Positions 24,827-35,928 of a stretch of DNA of 64,000 nucleotides are shown here, one piece after another. The DNA is from Vicia villosa (Eukaryota > Streptophyta > Magnoliopsida > Fabales > Fabaceae). Positions within the stretch are counted from its first letter, which is position 1; each line of letters opens with the position of its first letter. A program made the position numbers and the translations under genes. The notes below the pieces were generated by a model. It had not been told where the DNA came from, did not search any database, and was given only the letters and a program-made list of their open reading frames with translations. The stretch spans positions 73,070,144 through 73,134,143 of the forward strand of contig NC_081181.1 of assembly GCF_029867415.1 (NCBI RefSeq). The letters are read 5' to 3'.

Positions 24827-24890
24827 GGATTCGAGCCCGGGACATCTCGCTCTTGTACCTTTTAACCTCAAATCCTTACCAACTGTGTTA
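24827..24890 (-). other. tRNA-like A/B box pair in the Ogre 0 LTR
   Basis: On the minus strand TAACACAGTTGG (24890-24879, A-box-like, followed by TAAGG as in real tRNAs) and GGCTCGAATCC (24837-24827, B-box-like) lie about 41 nt apart. No complete cloverleaf is evident. It may be a SINE head or an inserted tRNA relic. Confidence 0.5.
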
Positions 24891-25176
24891 TGTCAATTAT
24901 TCTAAAGAAAATAACATTTGTAAATATATGAGGGAAAATTTTAGGGTATGATAGCTGCCCCTGTTCAATTTTCTTAAACCTGAGGATGTAGATTGGCTTG
25001 TGTGCCTGTCGGAATCTGAAGGTGGAAGAGGATTGAACACTAGAATACCAAGAAATTTGCCCTTGCTGATGCAGGGACTTTTTCCGTAGATGGGCTTAAA
25101 GATGTCATCCAGGCAAAGTATTGTTGGAGATGGGCTTAAAGATGTCGCCTGCCTTGATAGGTTGAAAGTCAGAATG

Positions 25177-25660
25177 AGTCGTACGTTAGACTGTATCTGA
25201 AAAGATATACTTAGGATAAGTTGTACGTTAGACTGAATCCATTGTATTGATAAATGTCAAGGTAAGTCGTACGTTAGGCTGTTCTTTAGGAAGAGTCATA
25301 CGTTAGACTAGGTCCAATTGCATCGATAGATGTCTGGAAAGCCATACGTTAGGTTGTAGGATGGGTCGTACGTTAGACCGGATCCAATTTGAATTGATAA
25401 ATGTCTGGATAAGTAAGTTGTACGTTAGGCTGTACTTTAGGACGAGTCACACGTTAGATTGGGTCCGATTGCATTGATAAATGTCTAGATAGGCCGTACG
25501 TTAGGTTGTAGGATAGGTCGTACGTTAGACCAGGTCCCCTGTGTTGATAGTTGTCAGAATTCACCGTACGTCAGGTTGTATCCTAGGATGAGTCGCACGC
25601 TAGACTGGATCCTTTGTATTGAGAAGTACCAGAATGAGCCGTACGTTAGGTTGTATCTTA
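25177..25660. repeat. CGTACGTTAG array in the Ogre 0 3' UTR
   Basis: The motif GTCGTACGTTAGACTG or a close variant occurs about 13 times. Spacings alternate between short (about 25-30) and long (about 45-50). Longer phrases (TTGCATTGATAAATGTCTGG) recur with a period near 150 bp. Confidence 0.85.
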
Positions 25661-25693
25661 GCTCGGTGTATTGAGAAGTGTTTGTTGGAGATT

Positions 25694-25981
25694 GATCATG
25701 TCAGCACCGTTCGTAGTAACTGAATTAGATCTTGGAAAGATGATCGTGTCTACACCGTTCCTAGTAATAGAATTAGATCTTGGAATATTGATCGTGTCAG
25801 CACCGTTTGTAGTAACTGAATTAGATCTTTGAAGGATGATCGTGTCTACACCGTTCGTGATGATAGAATTAGATCTTGAAATATTGACTGTGTCAGCACC
25901 GTTCGTAGTAACTGAATTAGATCTTAGAAAGATGATCGTGTCTACACCGTTCGTGATGATAGAATTAGATCTTTGAATGTC
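25694..25981. repeat. 48-bp array, six units, dimeric order
   Basis: Units start at 25694, 25742, 25790, 25838, 25886 and 25934, an exact 48-bp period. Two variants alternate: GTCAGCACCG...GTAACTGAATT and GTCTACACCG...ATAGAATT. This gives three 96-bp dimers, so later growth was by dimer duplication. Confidence 0.95.
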
Positions 25982-26337
25982 TCTTGATTATCTCGGAACT
26001 ATCTCTGGAGAATACCCAAAACTAAGTATTAGAACTAAATCATTGTCTTGATTATCTCTGAACTATCTCTGGAGAATACCCGGAACTAAGTATCAGAACT
26101 AAATCATTGTCTTGATTATATCTGAACTATCTCTAGAGAATACCCGGAACTAAGTATCAGAACTAAATCATTGTCTTGATTATCTCTGAACTATCTCTGG
26201 AGAATACTCGGAACTAAGTATCAGAATTAAATTATTGTCTTGTTATCTCTAAACTATCTCTGAAGAATACCTGGAACTAAGTATCAGAATTAAATTATTG
26301 TCTTGATTATCTCTGAACTATCTCTGGAGAATACCTG
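25982..26337. repeat. 64-bp array, left part
   Basis: CTCTGGAGAATAC recurs at 26003, 26067, 26131, 26195, 26258 and 26322. The array is cut at 26337 by an LTR element and resumes at 31248. Confidence 0.93.
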
Positions 26338-27415
26338 TGGTCCGCTGTCGCGGGCGGATTAATAACGAGTTATTTTGAATAAAACCGTAGATAGCGACAA
26401 GTGACTCAAGTATCGTTCTCACGAGGATTCTTTATTATATTAGCCAAAAGTAAAATCGAATTTGGGGGGTTTGGTTTGGTGGTCGAATTATAAAAAGTGA
26501 CTATAAGTGATTATCAAAATAAGCTGAAACGATTAATCAACTGTTTTGGCTTCCTAACTTATCATCGATCCAAATAATTTCCAACTCACAAGCGGATTCT
26601 TTTCCCTTTTCGATTATAACAACAATTATACAAGCTCAATATATATTATATGATGTATGTTCCTAATTCCTGAATTAAGCAAACGAATTATATATAGCAA
26701 TCGTGAATTAAGCAAACACGACAACCATACGCGGATTAAGCAAACGCAATTAAAGTATAGGAACATGAAACCATCGAAATAAATCAATTTCACCTTAGAT
26801 AATATCGAATTAAGCAAACAACATATCAAAGATTAGAATTGAAAGGAAATAGATTAATTGGAAAATATAAGAACCTCAAAGTATCGGTGGAAACCGTTTA
26901 CAACAGATTAACCTCAAAGAGTTAGTTCTTCATGATCAACGTACAAGCTCTCAATTGTGAATAGTAAAATCGTGAATGGTCAATCCTCAACAGTGTTTCG
27001 TGACTGCTAAACCTATTAGGAATCAGCCAGAAAATGTTTATGACCCAACTGGGTGAAATTACAAAACCCGACCCACTTCTAGCAACCCGAAACACAAAAA
27101 TAAAAAGTGTTGCAGCTTTAAACGCAAAACTGGGAATTATCGGCTCCGAATCTGACTTCGATTCCAACATGAAAGTCGTAGCTCTCTCTATTAGCTTTCC
27201 GGCGATTATTAGAGCGCCTCAACCGTACTCCTGGAACTCCAGTTATGATCGTTTCCGTGCAGACTGCTAAAGCTAAAAAATAAAGTGCAAAAATTAAATA
27301 AAACTAAAAATAAAATAAATTATAAAAACATATTAAAACATAAAAATAATTAAAACAAATGGAAGAAATGTTTGATTACAAACATGGAAGAACATGCATC
27401 AAAATGCACTGATCA
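26338..27415 (-). repeat. 3' LTR of the deletion-derivative element
   Basis: Direct repeat of 30167-31247. On the minus strand it starts TGATCAGTGC, preceded by a purine tract (AGTGTGGGGGAATT, 27416-27429). Confidence 0.92.
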
Positions 27416-28386
27416 AATTCCCCCACACTTGAACTTTTGCACTCCGAGCAAAATGAAAAACAAAACAAAGAAAGCACAAATACATCAACAGTTACTCATC
27501 CTAGGCTACAAAATTTCTTTGGGTAAGTTTGCATCGACAGGTACTAATCTTGCACATAAAGGACATCGTAAGAACACTAATCCACAATTGTGCAGACATA
27601 AGTCTCCTAAATACACAAACCAATTCAAATCATATTATTATACCATAGCCTAACTTACTCATCCTTTTTGCTCTTTTTCATTCAGGCGCAATCACATTAA
27701 GCCCGTTATCTCCACACACTTATTGCAAGACGATCACTTAGTGATTCTGATCCTTTTCTGCACGGGGTTCTGGTACTTACGTGGCATAACCTTTTGTTTA
27801 CTCAGTTGTAGTTGCAGGGGATCAGATCGTAATCCTCCCTACCAACTTCAGCACCAGAAACCGCTGAACCAACTAACAAAGAGTTTTGAATTTTTTTTAA
27901 GGTTCCACAACCGTTGGGTTAAGTGACCGGGTGAGGGTCACCAAACTTAGAAGGTGCATTACCTTTTTTTTTTTGGAACATTCACTTATATTCATCGGCT
28001 TCCCTGTGTAAAGTGTGTGAGAGATGGTGCCGACTGCTGAAATAAACTACTCAAGAGTTGTCAGAGAATGAGAATTTAAGGCTAAAACATAATAAAAAAT
28101 TCAAATCAATTTCCATATGCAGGAGACTTACGGTGTTAAAACGATACCGGTCTTGTGAATTTTTCCCAAGTCTCCGCAAACTCGACTCAAATCAGTCTGT
28201 AGCCTAAAACTTTCAAAACGATGCATATTTATTTTTTTATTTTTTAAACTGAAAACAAAACAAAGAACAAAAGAAAATTATAAAAAAAATGATTCCTTCC
28301 CCCACACTTAAAATAAGCATTGTCCTCAATGAAAGAACATAAATATAAAATAAGAGTGAGAGAAAGGAAAGAACACACCCGAGTAG

Positions 28387-29169
28387 TCAAGGAGGATAAG
28401 TGATCACATAGGCAGTATTTCCTAAAGAGATATCTTCTACATTCTCTTCTTCCAAAGTGGGGCTCTCATGGAGTAGCTTTGGGTAATGTCCATTGAACTT
28501 GTAATTTTTATTAATGTCTTCACCTTTTATTCCAGGATCAAAGAAGAATCTTCGAAAAGTAAAAGTGTCGAATGGGCACGTGATCTTCTTTTCCACAACA
28601 TCAAAGCTCAAAAGATTGAGGGGTTGCCCCGCTACTTTTGTTTTATCTTCCCCTTCAATTAAGACCCTATGCAAATTCATGGACGGGCTAATATCGGGAA
28701 TGTCGGCCAATGTCCATCCAATCGCCTTCTTATGCTTCTTCAAAACCTGAAAAAGCTTATTTTCTTGATCAAAATCAAGGTTAGAAGAAATTATAACCGG
28801 GAGTTTTTCATTACTCTCTAAATAAGTGTATTTCAAATTTTCAGGAAGTTGCTTCAGCTCGGGGGAAGGTGATTGTTCAATGGAAGAAGTGCTTGGGGCA
28901 TCCGGGATGTCAAGAGTGTCAGCTGCATGAACACCTTCATCGATAACAACTTCACTTCTAGTAAATATGTTACCCTGCAAGGCAGCATCAATCTCAGCAC
29001 ATACAACACAAATATTAGTTTCAGTACAATCTCAACATGAGTAAACATCATCAAAATCAAACAATGATGGAAAATCAGATGCAAGCAAATCATTAAAAGT
29101 ATCATCTACATTTTCAGAAAGCGACTCAATTTGAAAAATAGAATGCTCTTCCAATGGTTGTTGGTTTGA
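28387..29169 (-). pseudogene. Internally deleted pol remnant
   Basis: The frame opens at 28980 and runs to a stop at 28387; the same frame can be followed upstream through a stop near 29037. It joins three distant pieces of a Ty3/gypsy polyprotein: the pre-RT segment (LPVIISSNLDFDQENKLFQV, then HKKAIGWTLADI, ISPSMNLHRVLIEG), a sliver of RT (KKITCPFDTFTFRRF, where the family continues with the PFGLxNAP motif), and the pol C-terminus (YKFNGHYPKLLHES). Protease, the YxDD site, RNase H and integrase are missing. It cannot encode replication functions. The three segments stay in one frame across two deletion joints. Confidence 0.8.
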
Positions 29170-29669
29170 TCCTTGAGCTTGCTACATGACATTCATCAAA
29201 GTGGAAAGTTGTCCAATCTGTGTTTGCAAAGTCTGAAGAGTAGAATCTATTTGTTGTTGATACTGGAGATTATTCATAGCCATTTGCTTGACAAGGTCCT
29301 CTAGTGAAGGTCCGGAAGATGCAAAAGTGGTAACTTGGGGAGGAAAGAATCTTTCTAAGAACACTTTTTTGAGATCATTCAAGGTAGTATAACCAATCTT
29401 TTGCAGCACCTTAAAGTGAGAACGGGAAGACTCTCAGCTTCATATGGTCTTCTGTTATTCCTTTAGGTCTCAATAATGTAGAACAAACAATCTGGAATTC
29501 CTTTAGATGCTTATGTGGATCCTCACCTGCAAGACCACTAAACCTTGGCAACAAGTGTATTAAACCACATTTCAGTTCAAAGGGAACAACAACATCAGCA
29601 TATTCAATATATAAACCATTATAATTAACATCAAGCGCAGCTAGCTGCCTTAGTGTTCTTTAATCAACC
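29170..29669 (-). pseudogene. Decayed gag remnant
   Basis: The start is at 29669, with an in-frame stop four codons in. Family phrases follow: HLLPRFSGLAGEDPHKHLKEF, RPKGITEDHMKLRVFPFSL, then KKVFLERFFPPQ and LEDLVKQMAMNNLQYQQQID, ending with IGQLSTLMNVM and a stop. These mark the Ty3/gypsy capsid region and the Gln-rich segment after it. Frameshifts and stops are scattered along it. It sits between the primer site and the pol remnant, as expected. Confidence 0.75.
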
Positions 29670-30145
29670 ATGTTATCAAAATCACGTTCAGAATCAAAAT
29701 CAATTAAGCAATGCAGCAACAAATTCAAAACTGCCAACAATGTCCTATAACAGTCATAAACAAATTGAATGACAGAACACGATTAAAATAAGTTGAGAAA
29801 AATATAAAAACACAAAATTTAATCTAATTAGATGAAACAAGAATTTTGAGAATTTTTTTGGGTTTTTTCGTCTCTATGAAAATAGTAAAAAATTCATCAA
29901 AAGTAGAAAAATGATTAATTTGGAAATTTTGGCTCGAATTTCCTTACTCTTATAGAGTAGGGAAGTATTAATCGCACGATTTTTCTACTTCCAGTAGGCA
30001 AAAACTTTTTACAATCGAACACAATTTTTTCAAAAACTGAATTTTTCGACTCTAAACGTGAATTGGCCAAAACCGTGAGGAAACTACGGCCTAAACGCGA
30101 GAACACTAAACCTATGACTCTAAAAACGATTAATAATATCAAGAA

Positions 30146-30163
30146 TCCCCGGCAACGGTGCCA
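30146..30163 (-). promoter_or_regulatory. Primer-binding site of the deletion-derivative element
   Basis: The minus strand reads TGGCACCGTTGCCGGGGA, three bases after the LTR end (CGGACCA, then AAT). This is close to the TGGCGCCGTTGCCGGGGA motif common in plant Athila-like elements. Confidence 0.85.
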
Positions 30164-30166
30164 ATT

Positions 30167-31247
30167 TGGTCCGCTGTCGCGTGCGGATCAAAAACGAGTT
30201 ATTTTGAATAAAACCGTAGATAGCGACAAATGACTCGAGTATCATTCTCACGAGGATTCTTTATTATATTAACCAAAAGTAAAATCGATTTAGGGGGGTT
30301 TGGTTTGGTGGTCGAATTATAAAAAGTGACTATAAGTGATTATCAAAATAAGCTGAAACGATTAATATATTATTTTGGCTTTCTAACTTATCATCGATCC
30401 AAATAATTTCCAACTCACAAGCGGATTCTATTCTCTTTTCGATTATAACAACAATTATACAAGCGCAATTGATATTATATGATTAATGTTCCTAATTCCC
30501 GAATTAAGCAAACAGATTATATATAGAAGCAATCGTGAATTAAGCAAACATGACAAACATACGCGGATTAAGAAAACACGATTAAAGTATAGGAACACGC
30601 AACCATCGAAATAAATCAATTTAACCTTAGATAATATCGAATTAAGCAAACAACATATCAAAGATTAGAATTGAAAGGAAATAGATTAATTGGAAAATAT
30701 AAGAACCTCAAAGTATCGGCGGAAACCGTTTACAGCAGATTAACCTCAAAGAATTAGTTCTTCATGATCAACGTACAAGCTCTCAATCGTGAATAGTAAA
30801 ATCGTGAATGGTCAATCCTCAACAGTGTTTCGTGGCTGCTAGACCTATTAGGAATCAACCAAAAATTTTTTCATGACCCAACAGGGTTGAATTACAAACC
30901 CCGACCCACTTCTAGCGACCTGAAACACTAAAATAAAAATTGTTGCAGCTTTAAACGCAAAACTAGGAATTATCGGCTCCGTATCTGACTTTGACTCCAA
31001 CATGAAAGTTGTAGCTCTCTCTCTTAGCTTTCCGGGGATTATTAGAACGCCTCAATCGGACTCCTGTAACTCCAATTATGATCGTTTCCGTGCAGACTGC
31101 TAAAGCTGAAAAGTAAAGTGCGAAAATTAAATAAAACTAAAAATAAAATAAATTATAAAAACATATTAAAACATAAAATAATTAAAACAAATGGAAGAAA
31201 TGTTTGAGTACAAACATGGAAGAACGTGCATCAAAATGCACTGATCA
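30167..31247 (-). repeat. 5' LTR of the deletion-derivative element
   Basis: Direct repeat of 26338-27415. On the plus strand it starts TGGTCCGCTGTCGCG and ends ATGCACTGATCA, where the 64-bp host array resumes. Confidence 0.92.
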
Positions 31248-31870
31248 ACCCGGAACTAAGTATCGGAATTAAATTATTGTCTTGATTATCTCTGAACTAT
31301 CTCTGGAGAATACGTGGAACTAAGTATCAGAACTAAATCATTGTCTTGATCATCTCTGAACTATCTCTGGAAGATATCCAAAATTAAGTATCAGAACTAA
31401 ATCTCTGCCTTGATCATCTCTGAACTATCTCTGGAAGATATCCAAAATTAAGTATCAGAACTAAATCTCTGTCTTGATTATCTCTGAACTATCTCTGGAA
31501 GATATCCAAAATTAAGTGTCAAAACTAAATCCCTTCCCTGATCATCTCTGAACTATCTTTGGAAGATATCCAAAATTAAGTATCAGAACTAAATCTTTGT
31601 CTTGATTATCTCTGAACTATCCCTGGAAGATATCCAAAATTAAGTGTCAGAACTAAATCTCTGCCTTGATTATTTCTAAACTATCTCTGGAAGATATCCA
31701 AAATTAAGTTTCAGAACTAAATATCTGTCTTGATTATCTCTGAACTATCTCTGGAAGATGTCCAAAATTAAGTCTCAGAACTAAATCTTTGTCTTGATTA
31801 TTTCTGAACCATCTCTAGAAGACATTCAAAATTAAGTATCAGAACTAAATCTCCATCTAGAATGAGTGTC
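31248..31870. repeat. 64-bp array, right part
   Basis: Continuation of the array broken at 26337: CTCTGGAGAA or CTCTGGAAGATATCC at 31301, 31365, 31429 and onward, about ten units. The variant changes gradually from GAGAATACCCGGAAC to GAAGATATCCAAAATT, a drift along the array. It decays at about 31870. Confidence 0.92.
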
Positions 31871-33222
31871 ATAATTAAATAGTTGACTTGATTATCTCTG
31901 CACTATATCTAGAAGATAATGTTCATTTGATTGTAGAAATATACTGAAAAAGAAACATTAGTTTTATGCAATGTCGTGGTGCACGTATTGTAATATATAT
32001 TTTTTGAAATGAATGAGAATGTATGTTATGAATGCAAAATATTGTTAAGGATGATAGTAGATTGTAGTAGCATCAAGTGGGGAAAATAAATCCTTGACTA
32101 TTATGGAGAATACAGATTACAAGTCTTCCTTTTTAGTAGGAACTCCCGCTTCATGCTCTAGGATGCTCAGCTGGGGATTTTTGACTTCTTCTTGTGGATG
32201 AAAGCAATTTGAATGATTGATCCTCGATGCACCCTGACTGGGGATAAGAGAGATGAATAGACCCTGTTGGAGGAGGGATTGAAAATAGCTATTTGAGGAA
32301 TACCCTGTGGGGATATGATCTTGTGAAACCGACTCTGGGGGAAGACATGCATACCTTGAACATTGCCCCTAGTGGTTATAGTAACCGTCATTCCTGGACT
32401 TATATTGATTGGGATCTACCAATGAGTATTGATCGAAGTGTCAGACATAGTTTGAATAACTTTGCCCCAGCTATGAGGACCTTATGAGATGTGCATTGTG
32501 GGTGACATACTCTTAGTATGATGTCCCTGATTGTTTAGCCTTCTTGAGAGATTCTTGGAATCTTGACTTGATTGCCCCCATGTTGATTGGACAAAGCATG
32601 TCATGCCCCTTGTATTCATTGACTTCTAATCAACTGAGTCAGATGCGAGAGATGTTGCTGCTGAAGTGGTTTCGTCTGTAGGGATGACTTTTAGTCATTA
32701 GTCGTACCCTGTGCAGGTTCTTTCTGATGCTAACATTTGAAATTATGTAGCAGAATATGTTTAATAATGAATTCATGAGATGCAATGCATACGTCTGTCT
32801 AGAGTTTTATAAAAAACATTAAAACAGAAGATGTAAAAGCGTGATGTTTGTAAAAACATGATATCGATTCAGCATTTATAGTAAACTTTAAGGAGTTAGG
32901 ATAACTTTTTGGTGATAGTATGCTTTCGAACTAACCATGCTTCAGTTAGGACTTTCAAGGGTTGTAACGTGGCTTGGTTCACGGTTTAAGAAACAAAGGA
33001 TAACGGCTCGAAGTTTATTTGTACCCATCCCAATCTTTGTGATGTTCTTCGATCCTATGCTCAGTTAACTTTTCGTTTTAGTCCTAGTAGAGTTTGAAGT
33101 CATAACTTTGACATTTGATGATGGTTAAGCAATAGAAGTTTACTTGGACAGATAGACAATCATCCCTTCTCTTTTTCTTTTTCTTTTTTGCAATGTTTTC
33201 TTTTGTCGAGAATTTGTGGTGA
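31871..33222 (-). other. Rest of the Ogre 0 3' UTR, no gene
   Basis: It contains repeated CTGGGGA phrases (about 32165-32345) like those in the Ogre 1 3' UTR at 41600-41840. At 32949-32980 it has CTTTCAAGGGTTGTAACGTG, a motif also present in the Athila-like element at 34841. The pol gene that should follow is absent; the Athila-like LTR begins at 33223. Confidence 0.5.
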
Positions 33223-34505
33223 TGTTGAAAAGTATACTTTCGGCAAATATTTTTGTATCGTATCCACAGAGATTGGGTGATATTACCGCCGTTCTATAGT
33301 TGTGACTGTTTTAAGTTGGCAAATAAAAATTGGTTTGGTTTGTGTTTGGAATTAATCTTGATTTTATGAAATAAGATCAAAATGAGAAAATATAAATTCC
33401 TTCAAATAAAAAGTACTTCGCCAAGATTTGGATTCACTATTCCAAACTCATGTATCTAATCAAACCAAGTATGTGAAGTCAAATATCATGAACATAATCT
33501 AGTATTCCCTCAATAATACTTATGTCTAAGTAATATTGTGATACTTGTTAAAATAATCTCTTGGCAATTTCTTCACTCAAAACATTATTTTAACAATCTT
33601 TGGCTAGTAATACATATAGAAAAACAATGCATAAATCTATTTCTACAACTTATGCATTACTTGAATAAATCTCTAGAACAGAATTTATACTATCTATTTC
33701 TATAATAGTATAGATCAAAGATAAGAATTTAAAACAAAAGATTCATTCTACATTCATTCAATAAGATTCACATACAAAGATGTTCAAGAGAGATACATAG
33801 AGTAAAAGGAATAGCTTCCTCTAATCTTAGCAAAGAGGATGGTTTAGCTACTCATCACCATGGTAGAAAGCTTGCAAAGATATGAAATCCCAGTTTTTTT
33901 ACCTTCAACCTTGTTTTTCTCTTTGTTTTTTTGCAATGGAAAATGTGTAGCTTTCTTAAATATGAAAACACAATTTATATTAAAATTACATCCATTTTCT
34001 TTCTGATGAGACAAAAGGAAAATGATTGCCATCCCTTTTGCCACCCACATGACCAATAGAAGTGAATAGCCCAAAAAAGTGCTTTTTTGTTGTCTACCAC
34101 GCCACCACTTCATATGTCTCCCCAAAAGTCAGAATCTTCACTTAAACACGCTGGCTGGATTCGCTCAGTTCGTGGCGCCAACTGAGCTGACTTCGACACT
34201 TCCGGTTTTGACTCAATTCGCGGCGCCAACAGCTGGTTGCGGCGCGAACTGGATTGATGATGACATCTTCTTTGGTTTCTTCGCAGCCTTCTTGCGTTAT
34301 TTCTGCTTGTATCCTCTTTGATCAACTCATGCTGTAAAATTCTACAAAACTAGTAATGAAAGTGAAATACCTACTCAAATAGAATTAAAACAAGAACAAT
34401 TACATATTTGCCTATTGTGTGATAAAAAACAAATGATTTGAATAGAAATTGGTTAAAAGGGACCAATAAAAAGATGTGAAAGTTACTATTATTTGGTCCC
34501 TAACA
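33223..34505 (-). repeat. 3' LTR of the Athila-like element
   Basis: On the minus strand it starts TGTTAGGGACCAAATA at 34505, directly after a purine tract (TTTGGGGAGAGT). It ends near 33223 (plus strand TGTTGAAAAGTATACTTTCG). Inside is the phrase TTTTGTATCGTATCCACAG, and a cluster of GGCGCC palindromes at 34172-34246. The low boundary is estimated from the TGTT...AACA symmetry. Confidence 0.6.
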
Positions 34506-35928
34506 ACTCTCCCCAAATTGCCACCAAAGGAAACAAAGTATAGCAAGAGAATGTCTCACAAAATTTCAAACAATTGGATGATTCAAAAGTACATGGCCTT
34601 TTTGTGATACATTTACTGCAAGGCTAGACAAGACAACAGCGGCATAATGGTTGTGTACAAAAATACAAATCAAAAAGTTCCAACAAGTACATGTCAAGTT
34701 TGAATCACCAACATACAATTTGTGAACAATGAAGATATGAAGGTTTCTTTCACTCAGCCGAACAATTAAATCAACAACAAGTCAAATTATGCATTCATCA
34801 AAACAAACACCAGTTATGTGAACAAAATGAGAATCGAGAGGTCTTTCAAAGGTTATAGTGTGGCTTGGGTTACAAAGAAGGGATAATATTTTGGAAAATC
34901 GAACAAAATCCTAAGGGAGCATTTTCTTCTCAATTCACTCAATAGCACCTCTCCATAATCCAATTTTCTTTTACTTTTTTTTTTCACAACACACAACCGG
35001 GAGCCTTTTCTTATTACTCATGACAAGTGTTACTTCTTTTTCCTTGGCTCCACTTTGGTTTAAAAGTACTCACTTGTTCTTTTTCACAAGGAATACTTAT
35101 TTTCTTTTATGGACCATATTTTGTTTTCTTCATAACACTTGTATTTCTCCCCAACTTTGATAAACAAAAATGTTCCCTAAGGAAAATTAATTGCAACAAA
35201 ATTGGTTGAGGGTTTACTCACACAAAAGAATAAGATTCATTCACTTAAAAGTTTATGCAATGATGAATTTAAATGAATCCTAACAAGCTCAAAGGGGGAA
35301 CTAGGGATTTTTCCTCACAAGGTTGATTGATTTAACATTTTAGCCAAGTGGTTTCTCTCAAAAAAATTAATGCCTCTATCATTTTCACAAATGTTCACAA
35401 CAAGGATTAATGCATAATTAAACATAATAAGAGTGTGTCAAAATAATGTTCGGTATGCCGCAATTTAGTATACAATGGAAAGCTACCTCACATATGGCTA
35501 AGTTCTAATTGATTCAAAAAGACATGTAATTCAAAGAACTTATGCTATGCACTTTTGCACAAACCATCACACGATTATTGCCAAGTCTAGTAAACGTTAA
35601 AAATTATACCTTGAAATTGCCTCATACCACTCTTATCATCACCACCCCAATTGCATCCATTAAGCACACAATCTCTTGCAACCTTGTTCCTTCACTTCAA
35701 TGAATAAAGACAATTAAACAAAAAATTTAGAAAGTAGGGTAAACATGCAAATTAAATCACAATTTAAATCACACACAAGCAAAACATGCAAATTAGTCTT
35801 CAAAAGTACCAACTACTTAATTAAATCAAAATACAATAAACTAACTTTAACTAAAGTACTAGAATTAAAATGCTAGGAATTAAAATGGATGGAATTTAAA
35901 AACTACTCTAAAGCTACCAAACTCCTCT
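34506..35928. other. 3' UTR of the Athila-like element, no gene
   Basis: The polypurine tract is at 34506-34520 (plus strand ACTCTCCCCAAATTG). The motif GTCTTTCAAAGGTTATAGTG at 34841-34860 is shared with the Ogre 0 3' UTR. No coding sequence is recognisable. Confidence 0.5.

Larger units (their letters stand above)
23490..24953 (-). repeat. LTR of 'Ogre 0' (minus), low end unresolved
   Basis: On the minus strand it starts TATCATACCCTAAAATTTT at 24953, the same start as the Ogre LTRs at 41442 and 54600 (TGTCATACCC...), and a purine-rich AACAGGGGCAGC tract precedes it. A TATA box and a tRNA-like box pair lie inside. The phrase GGCCTCA(A/G)GTAT...TCATTGGCC recurs three times at about 23868-24105. 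The low-coordinate end is obscured by a TAA-rich microsatellite. Confidence 0.6.
26338..31247 (-). mobile_element. Deletion-derivative Ty3/gypsy element inside the 64-bp array
   Basis: LTRs at 26338-27415 and 30167-31247 (1,078 and 1,081 bp) start TGGTCCGCTG and end CTGATCA on the plus strand. Flanks ACCTG (26333-26337) and ACCCG (31248-31252) are a 5-bp target duplication with one mismatch. Both come from the host array unit (GAATACCCGGAAC). Remnants of gag and pol lie between. The LTR pair differs at many positions by eye, so the insertion is not recent. Confidence 0.92.

Noticed and set aside
25694..25981. Regular repeats considered as a CRISPR-like array
   Set aside because: There are no unique spacers (variants alternate), no cas-like genes, and the context is a plant retroelement 3' UTR.
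27372..27653. 93-codon frame at an LTR/internal junction
   Set aside because: It crosses the LTR boundary and the purine tract on the wrong strand for the element.
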